Positions 23,301-37,479 of a DNA stretch of 64,000 nucleotides are shown here, in pieces. Position 1 is the stretch's first letter. Every line of letters begins with the position of its first letter. The notes under the pieces were generated by a model, which saw only the letters and a program-made list of their open reading frames with translations, was not told the origin of the DNA and searched no databases. Source of the stretch: Burhinus oedicnemus (Eukaryota > Chordata > Aves > Charadriiformes > Burhinidae); assembly GCA_008921705.1 (NCBI GenBank), contig VFFE01007258.1:527164-591163 (forward strand), written 5' to 3'. The translations under genes were made by a program, and so were the position numbers.

Positions 23301-26300
23301 AAGCATGCGTCTGCTAGCAGCATACTGAATGTGCATATCTTAAAAAATTTTTGCCATGTGTAGCATAGCTTTGATTTGTGATGGCCTGGGAAGGACTATG
23401 ATACCTCAACATATACAAATAAATCTATAAACACACAGAGAGGAAAGGAGAATTATTTGAGCTAAAGACCAGTGCTGACATAAGAACATATAGGTGGAAT
23501 CTGAGAAAGCATAAACTTGGAATTGAAATTAGGGGGATTTTTTGGCTACCATAGCGGGGAGGTTCCAGAACAGACTTCAAATGGATTAGGGGGGTTGGAC
23601 AAAAACCCTAATAATGCTTGCAGGAGGATAAGGCGTGTTTGCCAGACGCAATATGTTATCTGGCTGTACACAGTAATGGGGGATTGTGTTTGATGGCTTA
23701 GGACGTGCTCTCCGTTCTGATTCCCTCATACACCTATCTTGTGAGTTGACTCACTTGAGAGCTCTTGGAGCTCCTGGAGTTTGGCCTCACGTTGCCTTCA
23801 GCAACCGCATCGAACCACAGAGAACCCCGATGCAAAACAGCCGTATCACACTCCCTCCAGACAGCTTGCATAGTCCTTCATGGTAGGGGTAACTGCAGCT
23901 GTGTATTCCTTGTTTCTCAGGGTAGGAGTGCTCCCTGTTTGTATGGCTGAGAGAAACAAATACCATTCTGGGAAAGCATTACTGCAGGAATATATAAAAA
24001 TATAAACAAAGGATCCAGTATGAATCAATTATTGTAACCTGGGTTTTGAACACATTGAACACAATTAGCCTCATATACACAGTAATACAGAATCAAGTAC
24101 AGCAGACAGCTGCTACTATATTAAATACTTACACACAAAACCAGAAAGACGCATGGCAACTGACAGCTGATAGAGCAAACCAGCAAAGAATATTGAAAGG
24201 TAGAAGTAGGGAGGGGGAATTGTTTTTATTTTTATAAGCATTTCTGTTGTGTTCCTCCTTTTAGTATTAAGAACATTTAAAAGGATAACTGCTTTACCAC
24301 ATTCTTGCCAAGTAATTGTTACAAAATAACCAGAAATGAAGCCCACTTATCCCACAGTAAGGATGCTCACAGGAAATTAGAGCAGTGTAATGTAAGTGTT
24401 TTAACTTCACATAAAAATCCCTTTCCTATGTAGATAAGATTAAAACAGATTGCAGGACTCATTCTACCTTGCACTTTTTAATTAGACAAACTGCTGGTAC
24501 CGCAGGGGTACTGAACACAGGCTCAGTTTTTGTCCACATCTGATGGCGGAGGCAACAAAGGGAAACAGAAGAGAAGGCACCATTCCCATCTCTTCCGGCA
24601 CCCAGGAAAGGAAGATAAGCCATTTCACAGGAATATTTTGCCCTAACAGACACATATTTAGAAAGGACGACCTATTATTAAATTTTCCTGATTATACCAT
24701 TTGAGAAGCATGAAATCATGCAGTTTTGTGCAAAACCACTATTTGCCTTATAGCTGCCTACATCAGCTTTGGAGATTTTTATCCAAATGCTATCAGTTTT
24801 CTCCATAAGTTTGTTTTATTCCACCAATGAATTCCAGGAAAACTATGAAGCTTCCCAAATTTTAGCAGAATTTGTGGTGACAGTTTTTCTGTTAACCCCC
24901 TCCTCCTTTTTCCCCTGTATAGATAACCTCAGCATCTAAGAGCCTAGGACTTTCCCACTCATCCCAGTGTTAGTAGTTAAACTGTGCCCACCAGCAAACA
25001 CCATGCAAGGACTGAAAAAGAGGATGCTGCTATATGACAGAAGGCATGGACCACTGTGTTTTACCTAGAATAAAACATGCAAGCACTAGAACAGGATCTT
25101 TGAGAATCAACTGGAAAATATAGAAAATGTGTCATGTGATTACTTCACATCACAATTTCTATGCAAAATTTGCGATTCAGTATAAGCAAGAGTTAATTAA
25201 CCATAGTAACAGGCAGCATTTCATCTGAGAGCACATTGAAGATGCAAGCAGGCAGCAGGAATTGAGGAGTATGACCTTTCTCTCATGCATGAAATGACAC
25301 AGGCAAAACTTCCTTTGGCTTCTTTGTTTTGACCAAATGGCAATGAGGCTGATGTCAGGTTTTCACTGTCGTTTAAGCAAGCCAGATGCTTCTTGCTTTG
25401 GGTTCTGGCTGGCATGAGCAACAATGGTGTGTCGAGACATGCGCTGCAGCTCAAGCCTCCTTCATCCAGTGAAAAACTTCTTATGTGACTGCCAATGGAC
25501 AGGAAAGAAAAGAAAAAAGATGTGGAAGAACTAGCTACAAATTTCACTCTGCATCCCAGCTGAGTTCAGAGGGCAAGGTAGGACCCTAAGTCATCACATA
25601 AGACTATATCCTCACAGTTTGCCTTGGAAATAGCTGGAGGACATTAAAGTCTGAAGATAATGCAATCCTGCTGCTAGGGACAGACTCCCTGCCCGGAAGT
25701 TATCATCATTACTGAAGCTGTCCAGCACCCCTTGGTACCCTTCTCAGCAAGAAAACCAACACTTCTGCTCAGGCATTCCAACTTCTGCAGTTGGAGAGCT
25801 GAGAAGACATGCTAGTCTCAGTGGTTTGGGTCCCTTTAGGGATCTCTAAATATCAGAGAGATCTGGCAGGACATGTAAAGGTTCAAGTGGGCGAGTTTTA
25901 TCTGTTCGAACACAGTCTGGAAAACTCACAGCAGCCCTTCTGGTGTTTGGTGCCATTTGGGTTTTACAAAATACTGTGTTTCAGTGTTGGTGGCAGCCTC
26001 AGTTTCTGTTGATGACAAAGATGTATCATCACCTGCCTAGATCTTAGTTCTGCAGTCTGTTTGGAAAGATGTCTATGTATCCTTAGGAAATATTCTGCCC
26101 GTAGCTCTCAACTGGGATTAGTGATCAGCCAAAGGTCAGGTCTTTATCTCTCATCTCTGAAGGCAGACAGCAATAACTGAGGTTGAACCAGCAGATTGTT
26201 CTCCCAGTAAAGACCAGAACAGGTGCTGAATCCCAAAGGGAGCATCCCATCCTCTCTGGTAGGAGGAAACAGAGACACCTCCTTCACAGGCTAGGACAAA

Positions 26301-29300
26301 AATAGTCAGCAATAGTTTGAGTGAGTCACAGTCCCGACCTAAGATAAATTTGGCCAGATACTCATGAGTCTGAACCGAGGGAGTCACCAGAGAGCACTAT
26401 GAGCTATGACTAGGATGCTGGCTTCTGTTCCTATTAATAAAGTAATGTGTCTGTAATATCTGGCTATGCAACTGTGCGAATTCATAGCTGTCAGAGCCCT
26501 CACTGGTACTGCTACTGGCTGGAGAGTGTGTGCATCCCACAGCGCAGCTTCTGCACTTGGTCACAGTGAACTTCGTTTGCTATATTGGAGGCAAAGATAG
26601 AAAACAGGGTGAAAAGAAGCTCGGTCTCTTGATCAGTTCATCAAACCGAGCGGAAATGTCTGCTTGCTATATAAAAGATAATGAGAGAAATTTGGTTTTA
26701 ACTCCCTTAGCTCAGCCCGTTCAGGTAGTCATGTGTGAAATTACCCAGGGTGAAAAGACATAAGTCGGTGCAGGAGCCCTTCTTGGCCTTAGCTTTGACT
26801 GACTCTGCAACATATGCTACAAACTGAATTAGTTCAGAAAGCAGAGAGGTTCATCAGACTGCACAGACCCACTGATTGCAATAAGACATTGGTGGGAACT
26901 GCCTGTCTGGAGGGCATGGAGGATGTTGACAGAAATACAGGACTAAATGAATTCCACCTGATACATACATTTTTGTCCCTCTTCATTAGTGCAATTCTGA
27001 GGAGATCGCTTCTCGCTGAAGTTTAAAATTTTAATTAATAGACCTGATTTCTTTATTCATTTTTGTCAAAATGTGGAGAATTTCCAGAGGAGGTAAGGGA
27101 AAAGGTAGTTATTCCATTTCATGCTTTATCACTGAATATATGAAACATGACAATTCTAAATTTTCAGTTGGTCATATAACAAAAAATCCTTTTTAAAGAG
27201 TTAAAAAGCACAACTAGTTTGCCATAGGGGAGCTGGGCTTCGTATTACCTACCAAAAGCTTCAGTCTACAGCTGCTGTTGTGAAATACAAATGGAGCTGG
27301 AGCACCGCAGCTCCAATAGTCTGCTCCTGCAGACTATTTCCAGTTCAATGGGCCGAGAAAAAGAGAATTTGCATTTTCATAACCATTGTAATAATGGTCA
27401 TGATCATTATCATGATAGCTGAGTGAAAAAACAAAATTAGCAAATCATTGAGTTTCTTTGTCTGTATGGGCTTTTCTGCAGACTCACATCTATCTGGTTT
27501 TGTCACTTTGGATATTGTTTTGCCCTAGTGTCAGTGGTAACGTGGATGTGGACATCTGTGACAGTCAGAAATACTTGTCTGCAAATTCCCTCTGCAGCAG
27601 TCAGTGAGTGAGTGCAGCGTTTCCTAGCTGTGATACAGCGATTCTTCTATGCCTTTTCTTCCTGCTTTCCCTTCTAAATTCATGATCTGTTTACTGAAGA
27701 GTGACTCGCTCTCTCCAGGCCCAGGCATGAATTTACTGCCTTCTGAACAGTTTTTCTTTATTTATTTCTTCTACTGTCAGTATCTTATCACTGTTCAAGA
27801 CTATGAAATCAGACGCACTGTTTGCTTCACCTCAAGAAGTTTCTTTTGCACCTATCTTTTCAACGGGATTACTTTAAAGCACAAGAATCTCAAGTGGAAA
27901 TAGTAGTAATGTTTTAGCTATAATAGTTTCAGGATATATGAAAGACAAGTTTTGCACAGAGAGATAATAAGAACTAGGGCATAAGAACTAGTGGGGAGTA
28001 AATTTTGAAAGGTTTGATAGTTTATTCTGGATTTTTAAAAATCTTAAGTTTTACGATGCCTTTATGTTCTTCTTTATTTTATAAATCTTGTGATGCTTGA
28101 CTTACTCCCAAATTGCCTAATTTTGATTCACTTGGAACAAAAATGCTGTATATAAACTAAATTTCAAATGGATTTTCTAAACTCATCCACAGTTGTATGT
28201 AGCACTGTTGTAAGATATTTTATTTAAAAAAAACCACTGCAGATATGTTTGGGTTCTCTTTTTTAATGTAAAAGACTTCATGCATGGATAACAGTGAGAC
28301 GGATTTCTGTGGTCAGCTAGACCTTAGCACAGCAGTGGTTTTCTGATGGGGTTCTACAGTAGCACATAACCGAGCGAGGAGCGAGACCCCTGCTCCTGCA
28401 GAGGCCATCAGATGCCATTAGCTCTTCTGATAAGCCTGGCTGGGCAAATAAATTCAAGTACCAGATCCCTAAGGAATATCTCTTAGATAAATACCAGAAA
28501 CATCCGCTCTCCCAGAGTCAGTGCAGGTTTTGATAGACTGAGCAAATCTTGTTATACGTGTTATCTCGTTATGTTTGTCTAGGTTTTGCTTTGTATGTTT
28601 ATCTTCAAATTGACAGGCACCTAAAATGTGGTTTTTATGTGCTGAAAATTAACAGTAGTTTAGTGTAAGCTATTTTCACCGCAGGTACCAAATAATGTGT
28701 AAAGAGCACGTGTTTTTTACATATTCCTAATTTTTTCATGGTTGTAAATATCATTGTGTGTTCCATATGGAATACTTTTGGTTTGGAAAGCATTTATAGA
28801 CACCCAGATGTCAGAGTGGAGCAGCCATGGTGAGCTCTGTAGGGCTGATTTAACTGTTCGATTTGACTACTCAGTGAGTTTTGGCAGATGCCTTTCATTT
28901 CAGTAATGAAATCTGAAATGTTACTGTAACTAAGACAGGTTTTCTCTGCAAAGGAGGTCTCTGCCTTCTCCTCAGAGGATGATATCCTTGTTTCCCATCT
29001 TTATTCCATAAACCCATGTTTATTCGATAACCAAGTGTTAGTGTCTCTTTTAAATGGGTAAGAAACTGAGAGTCATCTAAAATCATTTTTATTCACTAAA
29101 GAAATTCATAGGCTGAAAATCAATCCCAGGACTCGAGAGTGGTAGATCATTGATTTAATCACAAACTCATCTGGTCTCTCAATAAACTACATGATAAGCA
29201 AGCTTATATACGTATGTACCTATATGTGTAGATACAAAATCTATAGTAAAATTATATAATGATATAGAAACGAGTTATTTTTTGGTTGCTTACTTCAAGG

Positions 29301-32300
29301 TGTGTGACACCCATTAGCTAATCTGAGCCAAACAATTTCTGACTGTGATACTATTTGAACACTTACAGTTATTCTGTTTAGCATGGAGGGAAATGGGACT
29401 GGGAGAGACGTACAAATCTGGAGATTTTTAAAATATTTTTTCTTAGAGCAAATATGTTTCTGTAGAAAGTGGGAGATAAGTCAGAAAAATGAAGCACAAT
29501 ATCATTCGCAAGTAGCTTTTTAGCCAAAGAGAGGAATTACAGGCTTCCTGAGAGCCTGCAGTTTGGTACTGCAGTTATGTAGAGGGTAGCAATGAAAAAT
29601 CATCTCCTCTCACTTCATTTCTTAGGAATAGCCCTTTCTGCCGGTGCTGAATGTGTCTCTTTTGCTGTCTATTAATAGTGAATCTCAGCAGATGAGGTTT
29701 GCAGGTCAAGATAAAAAAACCTCCAAAACCTACATGTAGACATAGCAGTAGAGTGTACCTGGAAATCCTATCTTCAATAAATACAAAGATTTTAGCTAGA
29801 ATCTGAGGAACACAGTACAGTGAACAACAAATTTTGTATTTGATAACTAAGTCTGCATCCTCCCATCACACTGCTGGCTTCACTGCCATTTTAATAGGAG
29901 GGAAATACCCATTGATTTAAGGGGCTTCGGGTCAATATGACAGAGTATTCGCAAAACCCAGAGATTTCTCATATACCTACAGTATATATTCCTACATTAC
30001 CCTTACTAACAACCCTTCTGCTTCAGTGCTGCAGAGAGCTGCTGCAGGAAACAATCCAGCCTGAACCTTAACTTGTTTCTGAGGAAGGTAAAGATGGAAT
30101 TGTTATAGGGCTGTCAGGACCCAGGTCTCTTTGCAGTAGCTGTGCGTACATATCAAAGAGAAATGATTCACAGGCCTTTGTTTAGATTTCCCCCAACTTC
30201 ATCCACACCCCTTCTCCCAGACTGGAGAGCTGCCACTTAGGGACACAATGCCGGGGAGGGGGTATTATCAGGCAAAAGATCCCACTGGCAAGAAGCTGCT
30301 GAGAGAGGAATGAGAGGTATGGCCAGGAGGAGGGGGATACGGTAGAGCTGGAGCAACGAAATGTAGCAAAAGTGAATTGGTTTTGGCTGGGCAGCTGCTA
30401 GAGCAAGAAAAAGGGCACATTTAGCTGCTGGAAGCCCCACAGATTCCTCACAGCAGGACACGAGACAATCACAAATCTGGCTGGCACTCTGCTTATACAG
30501 TGAAGCAAGTGAGCTGGCTGTCCAGGGAGAGAAATTCAGGCATAAGGTGGGAAGGAGGGACAGTGGGAAACTAGGCAACTAGTTCCTGGCTTGGGAAACT
30601 AGATCCATTTGGCTCCTGAGTTTTGCTTCAGCTTAGTCAAGTCCATTGCTGCCAAGTGGTACCCAAGTTCACGTGCAAAGAGGAAATGGGAAGGAAAGTG
30701 CCGAGAGCAAAATTGAACTGAAAATGGGAAAAAATCAATTGGAAAATGCTTTGAAATGATTGACTTGGGTTTGATTGCCACATGGGGGAGATCTAAGCCT
30801 AAACAGTCCTTTCAGAGCTGTGTCACATGGAGGAATCCTTCAGCAGATGCAGAGTGAAGCTCATCACTGTCTTTGTGTTGTGGCTGGTATGGCAGCTGGA
30901 TGATTATATGTGCCAGATGACACATGAAGACCTGGTGACATTCCTGGGAAAAATGTAATTAACGGCTGATGAAAAGCAGAACTCTTCCTACCCTGTAATC
31001 CTTCTGACACACTTTAAACTTTCCCCATTATGGTGCTTTCCCTCTAAAATGTGCATACTATCTGTGGGAAACAAAAACATACAGCACCATGGGTTGTATG
31101 TCCAAAGCTTCCAAAGATATTGTGAATTCTGTAAAAAAGTTAAATGCTTCCTCAGGCAGGAAGTTGGACACAGGTTCTGCATGTCTCTTAAATGATGACA
31201 GATTAACATCACTACAAAGTATCTTAAGTAAAATTTGCTTTCACCACAATGATTATTTTTTCAAATATAAAAAAGTAGAATGGCTAAAAAGCTTCTTCCA
31301 AGATAATATAGTGTAGTCCATCCATTTTGTGCCATACTAAAATGATCCAAAGGAAACAAATTTGGCACCCACCAAAACCACATAGTCAGTTAGGATTAAA
31401 AAACAGATTTACAGACACCTTTATGTAAAATAGTGAAGTATTTCATGAAGCAGCTAATAACAGGTTGTAGCTCGTTGTTGGTGTTTAAGTATAGATCCCC
31501 GATGGTTGCGGAATACAGGCACTTTTTAAAGTCCCATTGAATACTGATGTGTATATCCCCAGTTCTATATCCCTACCAACAAGCTGGCTATACAATTTGT
31601 CCTTCATTGCTTTTCACACACAGCATACAAGAAGAAATAACTTGAAGTCTAGGATCAGGAGACAAGTCATATGGGCTTAGACATTTTTGTGTCCCCCATA
31701 GTAGAAACTCAGTATCTAAAGCTAATATCCAATGGCCTGTACTTTCAAATCCCTGCCTTTCCCTTTACCTACAAGGACTAATGTATTCGCAAAAAGGTTA
31801 TTTGTGTTGTGTTTTTAGTCCAGGCACACTGAGTCTGGATATGTCAGAAAATTCAGGCTGACCTCTGATCTAGTGGAGCTGTGTGCCAAAGTATGTGTAC
31901 TCGAGCTTCCTGCCCTCCATACGTACTTTGAAACCTCTTGAGGTCAGCCTAGAGCATGTTTCACCGCTGAAGTTCATCCTCACATTAAACCTTCTAGCAT
32001 CTGCTTTCTGTTTATAAGCAAGAGAAGCTGCAGGTGGGCTTTTTAAGTGCCTTTATTAAAATATTTTTAAATTATATATGTTTTACACGTTTAAATTATT
32101 TAAATGTTTATGTAATTATCTTTTTATATTACCGATGGCATGTTATACCTCACAGTCCTGTGGTTTAGCTGTAATTAACTTCAGATTTGTCTCTGTCAGA
32201 CAACTGTAGATGATAGTACCCCACACTGGAGCCAGAGAAACTTGCACTCAGAGAAGTAGTTGGTTTGTCTAAAAGCACAATAAAATCAGCTTTCAATCTA

Positions 32301-32585
32301 TGACCAGAATCCAGCTTTCCCCAGTCCCACCTGATCAATACTGAAGATGTCTGGGGCATGGGAAGGCACCAGTTAGCTGTTTGTTATGGAAGACAGGGAA
32401 GTTAATGGGAGCAAACCAACTTTCAAAGAGACATTCCCATAAAAAATGGACATCCCAGTGACAGGGGGTGTGTTCTGTGCCTTTCATCCCGAAACAAGGA
32501 TCTGTGCCTACTCCTGCCTGTGGATCTTCGTGAGCTCAGGGTAACTGGTGCTGTGACTAATGACTCTGCTCTTATTTCTGCTTAG

Positions 32586-32810
32586 TTTTCAGGACTTTAC
32601 TTGTTGTCATTCTTCACTATCCTTGTTGGGCTGGTGCTCTACTCCTCTACGTCCACCTACGTAGCCCAGGATCCTCGGGTGTACAAGCAGTTTCGAAACC
32701 CTTCAGGACCTGTTGTAGACCTGCCAGCCACCGGCCAGCTGGAGCCTTCGGTAACATACACCAGCCTGGGGCAGGAGACGGAAGAGGAGCCTCATGTTAG
32801 AGTTGCTTAA
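32586..32810 (+). CDS. SLC35F1: SLC35F1 last coding exon with stop codon
   Basis: The acceptor is TTTCTGCTTAG ending at 32,585, in phase 0. Using the alternative AG at 32,592 would drop Phe-Ser and shift the frame. The exon has 74 codons and TAA at 32,808-32,810. It begins FSGLYLLSFFTILVGLVLYS, the final membrane helix. A hydrophilic C-terminal tail follows (DPRVYKQFRNPSGPVVDLPA, then EPSVTYTSLGQETEEEPHVR and VA), predicted to face the cytosol. The TSLGQETEEEPHVRVA ending is the feature that identifies SLC35F1 rather than SLC35F2. Acidic and Tyr/Ser-containing motifs in the tail could serve sorting, which is inference. Substrate is unknown for the family member. Confidence 0.97.
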   Translation, partial: FSGLYLLSFFTILVGLVLYSSTSTYVAQDPRVYKQFRNPSGPVVDLPATGQLEPSVTYTSLGQETEEEPHVRVA

Positions 32811-32950
32811 ACCCAGGGCTTTTGATCACCTACTGATGATTCAGTGGAGCTCGTATATCCATTATCTCTGTATTGTACATAGAGAAAGGTATTTACCAGG
32901 TGCAGTTACACCGGTGAGCTGCAAGGTAGCAAATAAGGAAAGCTCATAAA

Positions 32951-32956
32951 AATAAA
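32951..32956 (+). terminator. SLC35F1: Proximal poly(A) signal AATAAA
   Basis: AATAAA lies about 140 nt after the stop codon, within 'gctcataaaaataaaaattaattg', with a T/G-containing region downstream (gtcccagggtgttcattg). It could give a short-UTR isoform. Confidence 0.45.
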
Positions 32957-34106
32957 AATTAATTGTCCCAGGGTGTTCATTGCAAGGAGATGCCAGTCCC
33001 TCGTTTACGATATGAGCAGCATGTTTGCAATACAAACTGCTGTATATGAATCAGTTAATGTCAAACTACCTGTGAAAGATATTCAATATATAAGCTGAAA
33101 TTACAAACAAATTCATAAGAGGGTGTTTTTGCACCCACTGAGCGATATGCCTAAGCCACACCAGTTGTGGAAAAGCCGCCTTTTTACAGCAAATACACTT
33201 GTGCAGTCACTGTTAATTTCTCTCTAAGATTCGTTTGTTTGCACAAAAGAGATGGGTTACTCGTAGTAGCAACACCCTGACGCATTTTTGCTAGCACCTT
33301 GGATTTGGTGAGGGAAAGACAACAAATTCATCTGTGCTATCTGTCTAGTTGCCCTTTCTAGGTAATCTGTTCCATGAATCCAGAGAAGGGACAACTTATA
33401 ATATCCGTCTCTATTCTAGGAATAGGTATAAGGCAAGCATTTTAGCCTTTCTATATTTGCAGAAGTGAAGTACTCAAGCATTGACCTCTCTATGATCCAT
33501 GGCAGATTTCCTAGCGGCTGAAGTTCTGCATCAGGTGACAGGGAGTTAGTTTCTCTGTAGTCGTGACTTAACACAGATTTCTTACTTTTTAAATTTTAAT
33601 CTGTAAAAAGAAAAACGCATTTTCTAGTTTCCTGTGTATTGTACCTCTCCATGGTAAGATGACATATCATGTGGATCAGGGCACTTATTTTAGATACTCA
33701 GTGCATCGAGGGCGCCTTTTGCTGTTCCAGTTTGCTTAGTCTCCTGTGGTTGATTATTCTAACAATAGCTATTTAGAAATGTGTCATTTTTTCTCCAAAC
33801 CCCACAAACTGTAAAAATCAGGAAGATTAAGTGAGGAATTCATGAGCAGAAAGACTGGACCATCTGCTGGTGTTGCTGCATTAGCGCAAAGGCATTCATA
33901 CCGGCAGCGTGCAGCCAATTATTTTTCATTAACTACAAAACCAGCAGAAGAATTCTGCAGTTTTCTTACATTCCTGGGGACATGTGAATATAGTAAGTGC
34001 GTGCCCCACAACTTTGCTTCTGCTCCAGGAGCCTTATCAGAATGGGGGAGATCTTAGTCACTACCATGAAAAATCCATCTCTGTATGTTTGCTCTTCTGA
34101 GAGCCC

Positions 34107-34112
34107 AATAAA
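34107..34112 (+). terminator. SLC35F1: Internal poly(A) signal AATAAA
   Basis: A canonical hexamer in 'gagcccaataaaaggaaatc', followed within 30 nt by 'caatgtccatcatctatttt'. It is a candidate intermediate site, and use is unknown. Confidence 0.35.
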
Positions 34113-36708
34113 AGGAAATCATTATTTCAATGTCCATCATCTATTTTTAATTTAAAGTTAAGGAAGGGGAGATGATCTTATATCTAACAGATAGGACAGG
34201 GATCCAGGAAAGCTTGTTTTTATTCACAGATCTGCCACATCTCTGTGTGATCCTTGGGCATGACTTACCTTCTGTGTGGCTGAGTTTCCCAATCTGTATA
34301 TACGGGAATAATGATGTTTTACCTACCTCACAGGGGTGCTATGGGACCAAGTTATTTTAAAATGCTTCAGGATCTTCAGAAGGAAAGAGATTATGAAGTA
34401 CACAATAGTGCTGTAAAAGTGTGCATACACACATTGTATTTGAAAATGGGGTTTGTGGTAGGGTTGATGAATATTTTGCTTGTGGGCATAGAAGATGAAT
34501 TTTATTTGAATGTTATTCTGCTGAAGAAGTCTGTCTCGAGCGAAAATGTAGGGCTTCATGTTTGAAAAATACAACTTACCTATTTCTATTTGAAAATGAA
34601 AAAAAAAATCAATCTGTACTCTGGAGATTAGAAAGGCCACACAGTTCAACCAAGCAGGATGAATTTCTGCTGCGGTAACATTCATCTTTTATAGTCCTGT
34701 TCTGCTTTAATGTAGAAGGGACTTCCCTGAAGCAGACTGGGAGAAGTATGTATACGTAATATACATGAAGTGGCAAATGCCAAAATGCTATTGAACAGCA
34801 GAAGTATGTTGTATCTTATTCCTGCTGTGGAGGAGGAGGAGAGGTGATTTCTGTCCCACTGTGCTTAGGCTGTGTGCCACGAGCCTGCTGAGGGAAGGGT
34901 CTGCAGTATTGCCAAACCATGCCCAAAACTGGCCCAAAAGCTTTGGTTAAGATGGCGTGGTTTTAAAATCATAACAAATGTATGATTTTTTTCCCCTGCC
35001 TTCTGTTTATTTAATCTTTTTAGCACTCATATTTCCAAGCTTTTTCTCTTAAAACATTGAGGATTTAAAAAAAAAAGAAAAGGATTCCCACAGAGAAACA
35101 GAGTCCGTATTCTGGGGATATTAAAGAAAGTCTAAATACTATGGGATTCAAAGAAACCAAATTAAAAACCACACAAGAAAGATTACCTGATGCTTCAGGG
35201 TAAGGTCTGTGGGGTGGAAGTCCAGGTGGGAAGCACACGGTCAGGTGAAACCCTCATGCACGGGGGCCAGCAAGCATCCTCAGGTCAAGTCCTGGGAGGG
35301 CTTCAACTTGAGGTGGTTTTTGTACATTCCCCAGGAGCAGGGGCTCTGGTTACAACCACCACAGCTCCCTCAGGTACCCAGAGGCACACTGGTGGGCACC
35401 TGTCATCTCAGTCTTTTTTGCTACCTTTTATACCAATTAAATACCTTTCTCGGAACATTAGTCCCCGTGTTGGTCTTGAGACCTTTGAGGATTGTGTGCG
35501 TGTGTGTTTGTTTCATGTTTACAATTCCTTCCTTTTGCATAATTGTTTTGGTTAATTTCATTCTTAGTATTTATTTTTAAGCCAAATGTTTGTAGTCCTT
35601 CTGCCTCCCCCTCTTCATTTTTCTGACACTAACTTGTAGGTGTTTGTTAGAGTCTTCTCAGAAACAGCTGGGCAGGAGGAGGCATCTCCCGGCCAGGTCA
35701 CTGGGCTGGGAGTTTTTGCATACGAGGGTTTGCGATCCACGGGTGGCTGAGAGGTGCCATCCGAAGCAATTTTTGTAGGCTATTTTAAAAGGTTCTGTTG
35801 TATGGAAATAAGTTCTGAATGTTTCGGTGTGCCCTCTGCGCCCAGCCACCGTCCCCTGTGTTACTCGCACAGGAGGAGTTTGACGTGCGAAGCGGGGCTG
35901 CTTCACTGTCTGTGTCTCCCGTTAGACAAGGTGGATACTTGGATGAGCACCAGTGTGCTAGCGCTGGGTGGACCTCAAAGGGAAACAGCAGTATAGCTTT
36001 ACAGGTAATCGCGTTGACTGAAAAACTGAGGTCTAGTAAAGGAAAACATGACTTCTGCCTGCCAGTTTTCTGCGGTTCAAGACCTCAGTACGCACCAGCA
36101 AAGGTTCAGCTATCTAACCGGCAGCTACTCTCCGCGTCGCGTAGGATGTCTCTGGCTCTGTATAGCTCCTTGCCTGAACAAACTGCAACTCTGTCATGCT
36201 GCTGGCCCTGGGCAGCCCTTGGCAAGACTGATGTAATTTTCTGCTATTGGATGAAAACCTTCACTGGGAGACAGACCTTGTCTTTGTTCCAGCTACAAAC
36301 TTTCAAAACACACAAGGATAGACCAAGCAATTGAAAATTTTGCACCACTGTGTCATAAGAAGAAGTTTCAATGTATAGTGTAGAGATTGCTAACTTGTGC
36401 TATTAACATTTTGACAAGCGTGTAGTATCGTTTTCTTTCCTTTTTTTTTTAAAAACCATTTAGTATTCCTGAGCTAGCTACAAATATAAATTTTACCCCA
36501 TGGGTAGGATTTTATTGTTAAATGCCATAATAAAGCACACTAATCTTGACACCGCAGATGGAAATACGAACCAAAACCAAAACCAAGCAAACAAAATCCC
36601 AACCCCAAATCCTGCATCAAAAAGCTGAACCAACCTGTCTCCATTTTGATATTTGCATGCTCCTATATGGACTGGCTGTGGCAATGTAATGCCTGTATAA
36701 TGTTTTCA

Positions 36709-36724
36709 AATAAAAAAAAATAAA
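36709..36724 (+). terminator. SLC35F1: Distal poly(A) signals of SLC35F1 (two overlapping-range AATAAA)
   Basis: AATAAA at 36,709-36,714 and 36,719-36,724, with another at 36,529-36,534. A G/T-rich stretch begins about 15 nt downstream. This is the best candidate for the main transcript end because sequence beyond it changes to microsatellite-bearing intergenic DNA. Confidence 0.6.
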
Positions 36725-36745
36725 AGCTTTATGAAAGCGGGGTGA

Positions 36746-37451
<706 letters not shown>

Positions 37452-37479
37452 AGAAAGAGAAAATGAGACTTTGGCTCAT

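Larger units (their letters stand above)
12219..32585 (+). other. SLC35F1: SLC35F1 last intron (20.4 kb)
   Basis: The intron starts with GTATGT and ends with TTTCTGCTTAG at 32,585. Contents I can name are an ancient CR1-like segment (about 13,920-14,500), a 24-bp tandem duplication (15,843-15,886), TTTA/TTTG and T-rich runs (17,815-17,842 and 18,402-18,426), a probable LTR fragment (21,945-22,137), and a purine-rich tract after it. The rest (12,219-13,900, 14,500-21,900 and 23,300-32,580) is AT-rich with scattered small ORFs, no domains and no further SLC35F1-like exon. Stretches may hold conserved enhancers, which cannot be judged without alignment. Confidence 0.9.
32811..36740 (+). other. 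SLC35F1: SLC35F1 3' untranslated region (probable extent)
   Basis: Non-coding sequence follows the TAA at 32,810. Poly(A) signals AATAAA occur at 32,951, 34,107, 36,529, 36,709 and 36,719. The last pair is followed by GT/T-rich sequence (ggggtgattagtttccttgcctgtttcc), a plausible cleavage region near 36,735-36,745. The resulting UTR of about 3.9 kb is comparable to the multi-kilobase 3' UTR I recall for mammalian SLC35F1. A 171-codon ORF lies inside it (35,819-36,334), without recognisable domains. The end is inferred, since no transcript data are available here. Confidence 0.65.

Noticed and set aside
27365..27425. Small inverted repeats in 'ccattgtaataatggtcatgatcattatcatgat'
   Set aside because: The stems are five to six bases in AT-rich DNA and are expected by chance.
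32586..32592. Alternative acceptor AG at 32,591-32,592 for the last SLC35F1 exon
   Set aside because: It would remove the conserved Phe-Ser and shift the frame. The AG at 32,584-32,585 keeps phase 0 with the previous exon.
1989..32810. Identification of the gene as SLC35F2
   Set aside because: Exons share family motifs with SLC35F2, but the VPWDWQI segment and the C-terminal TSLGQETEEEPHVRVA are SLC35F1-type.
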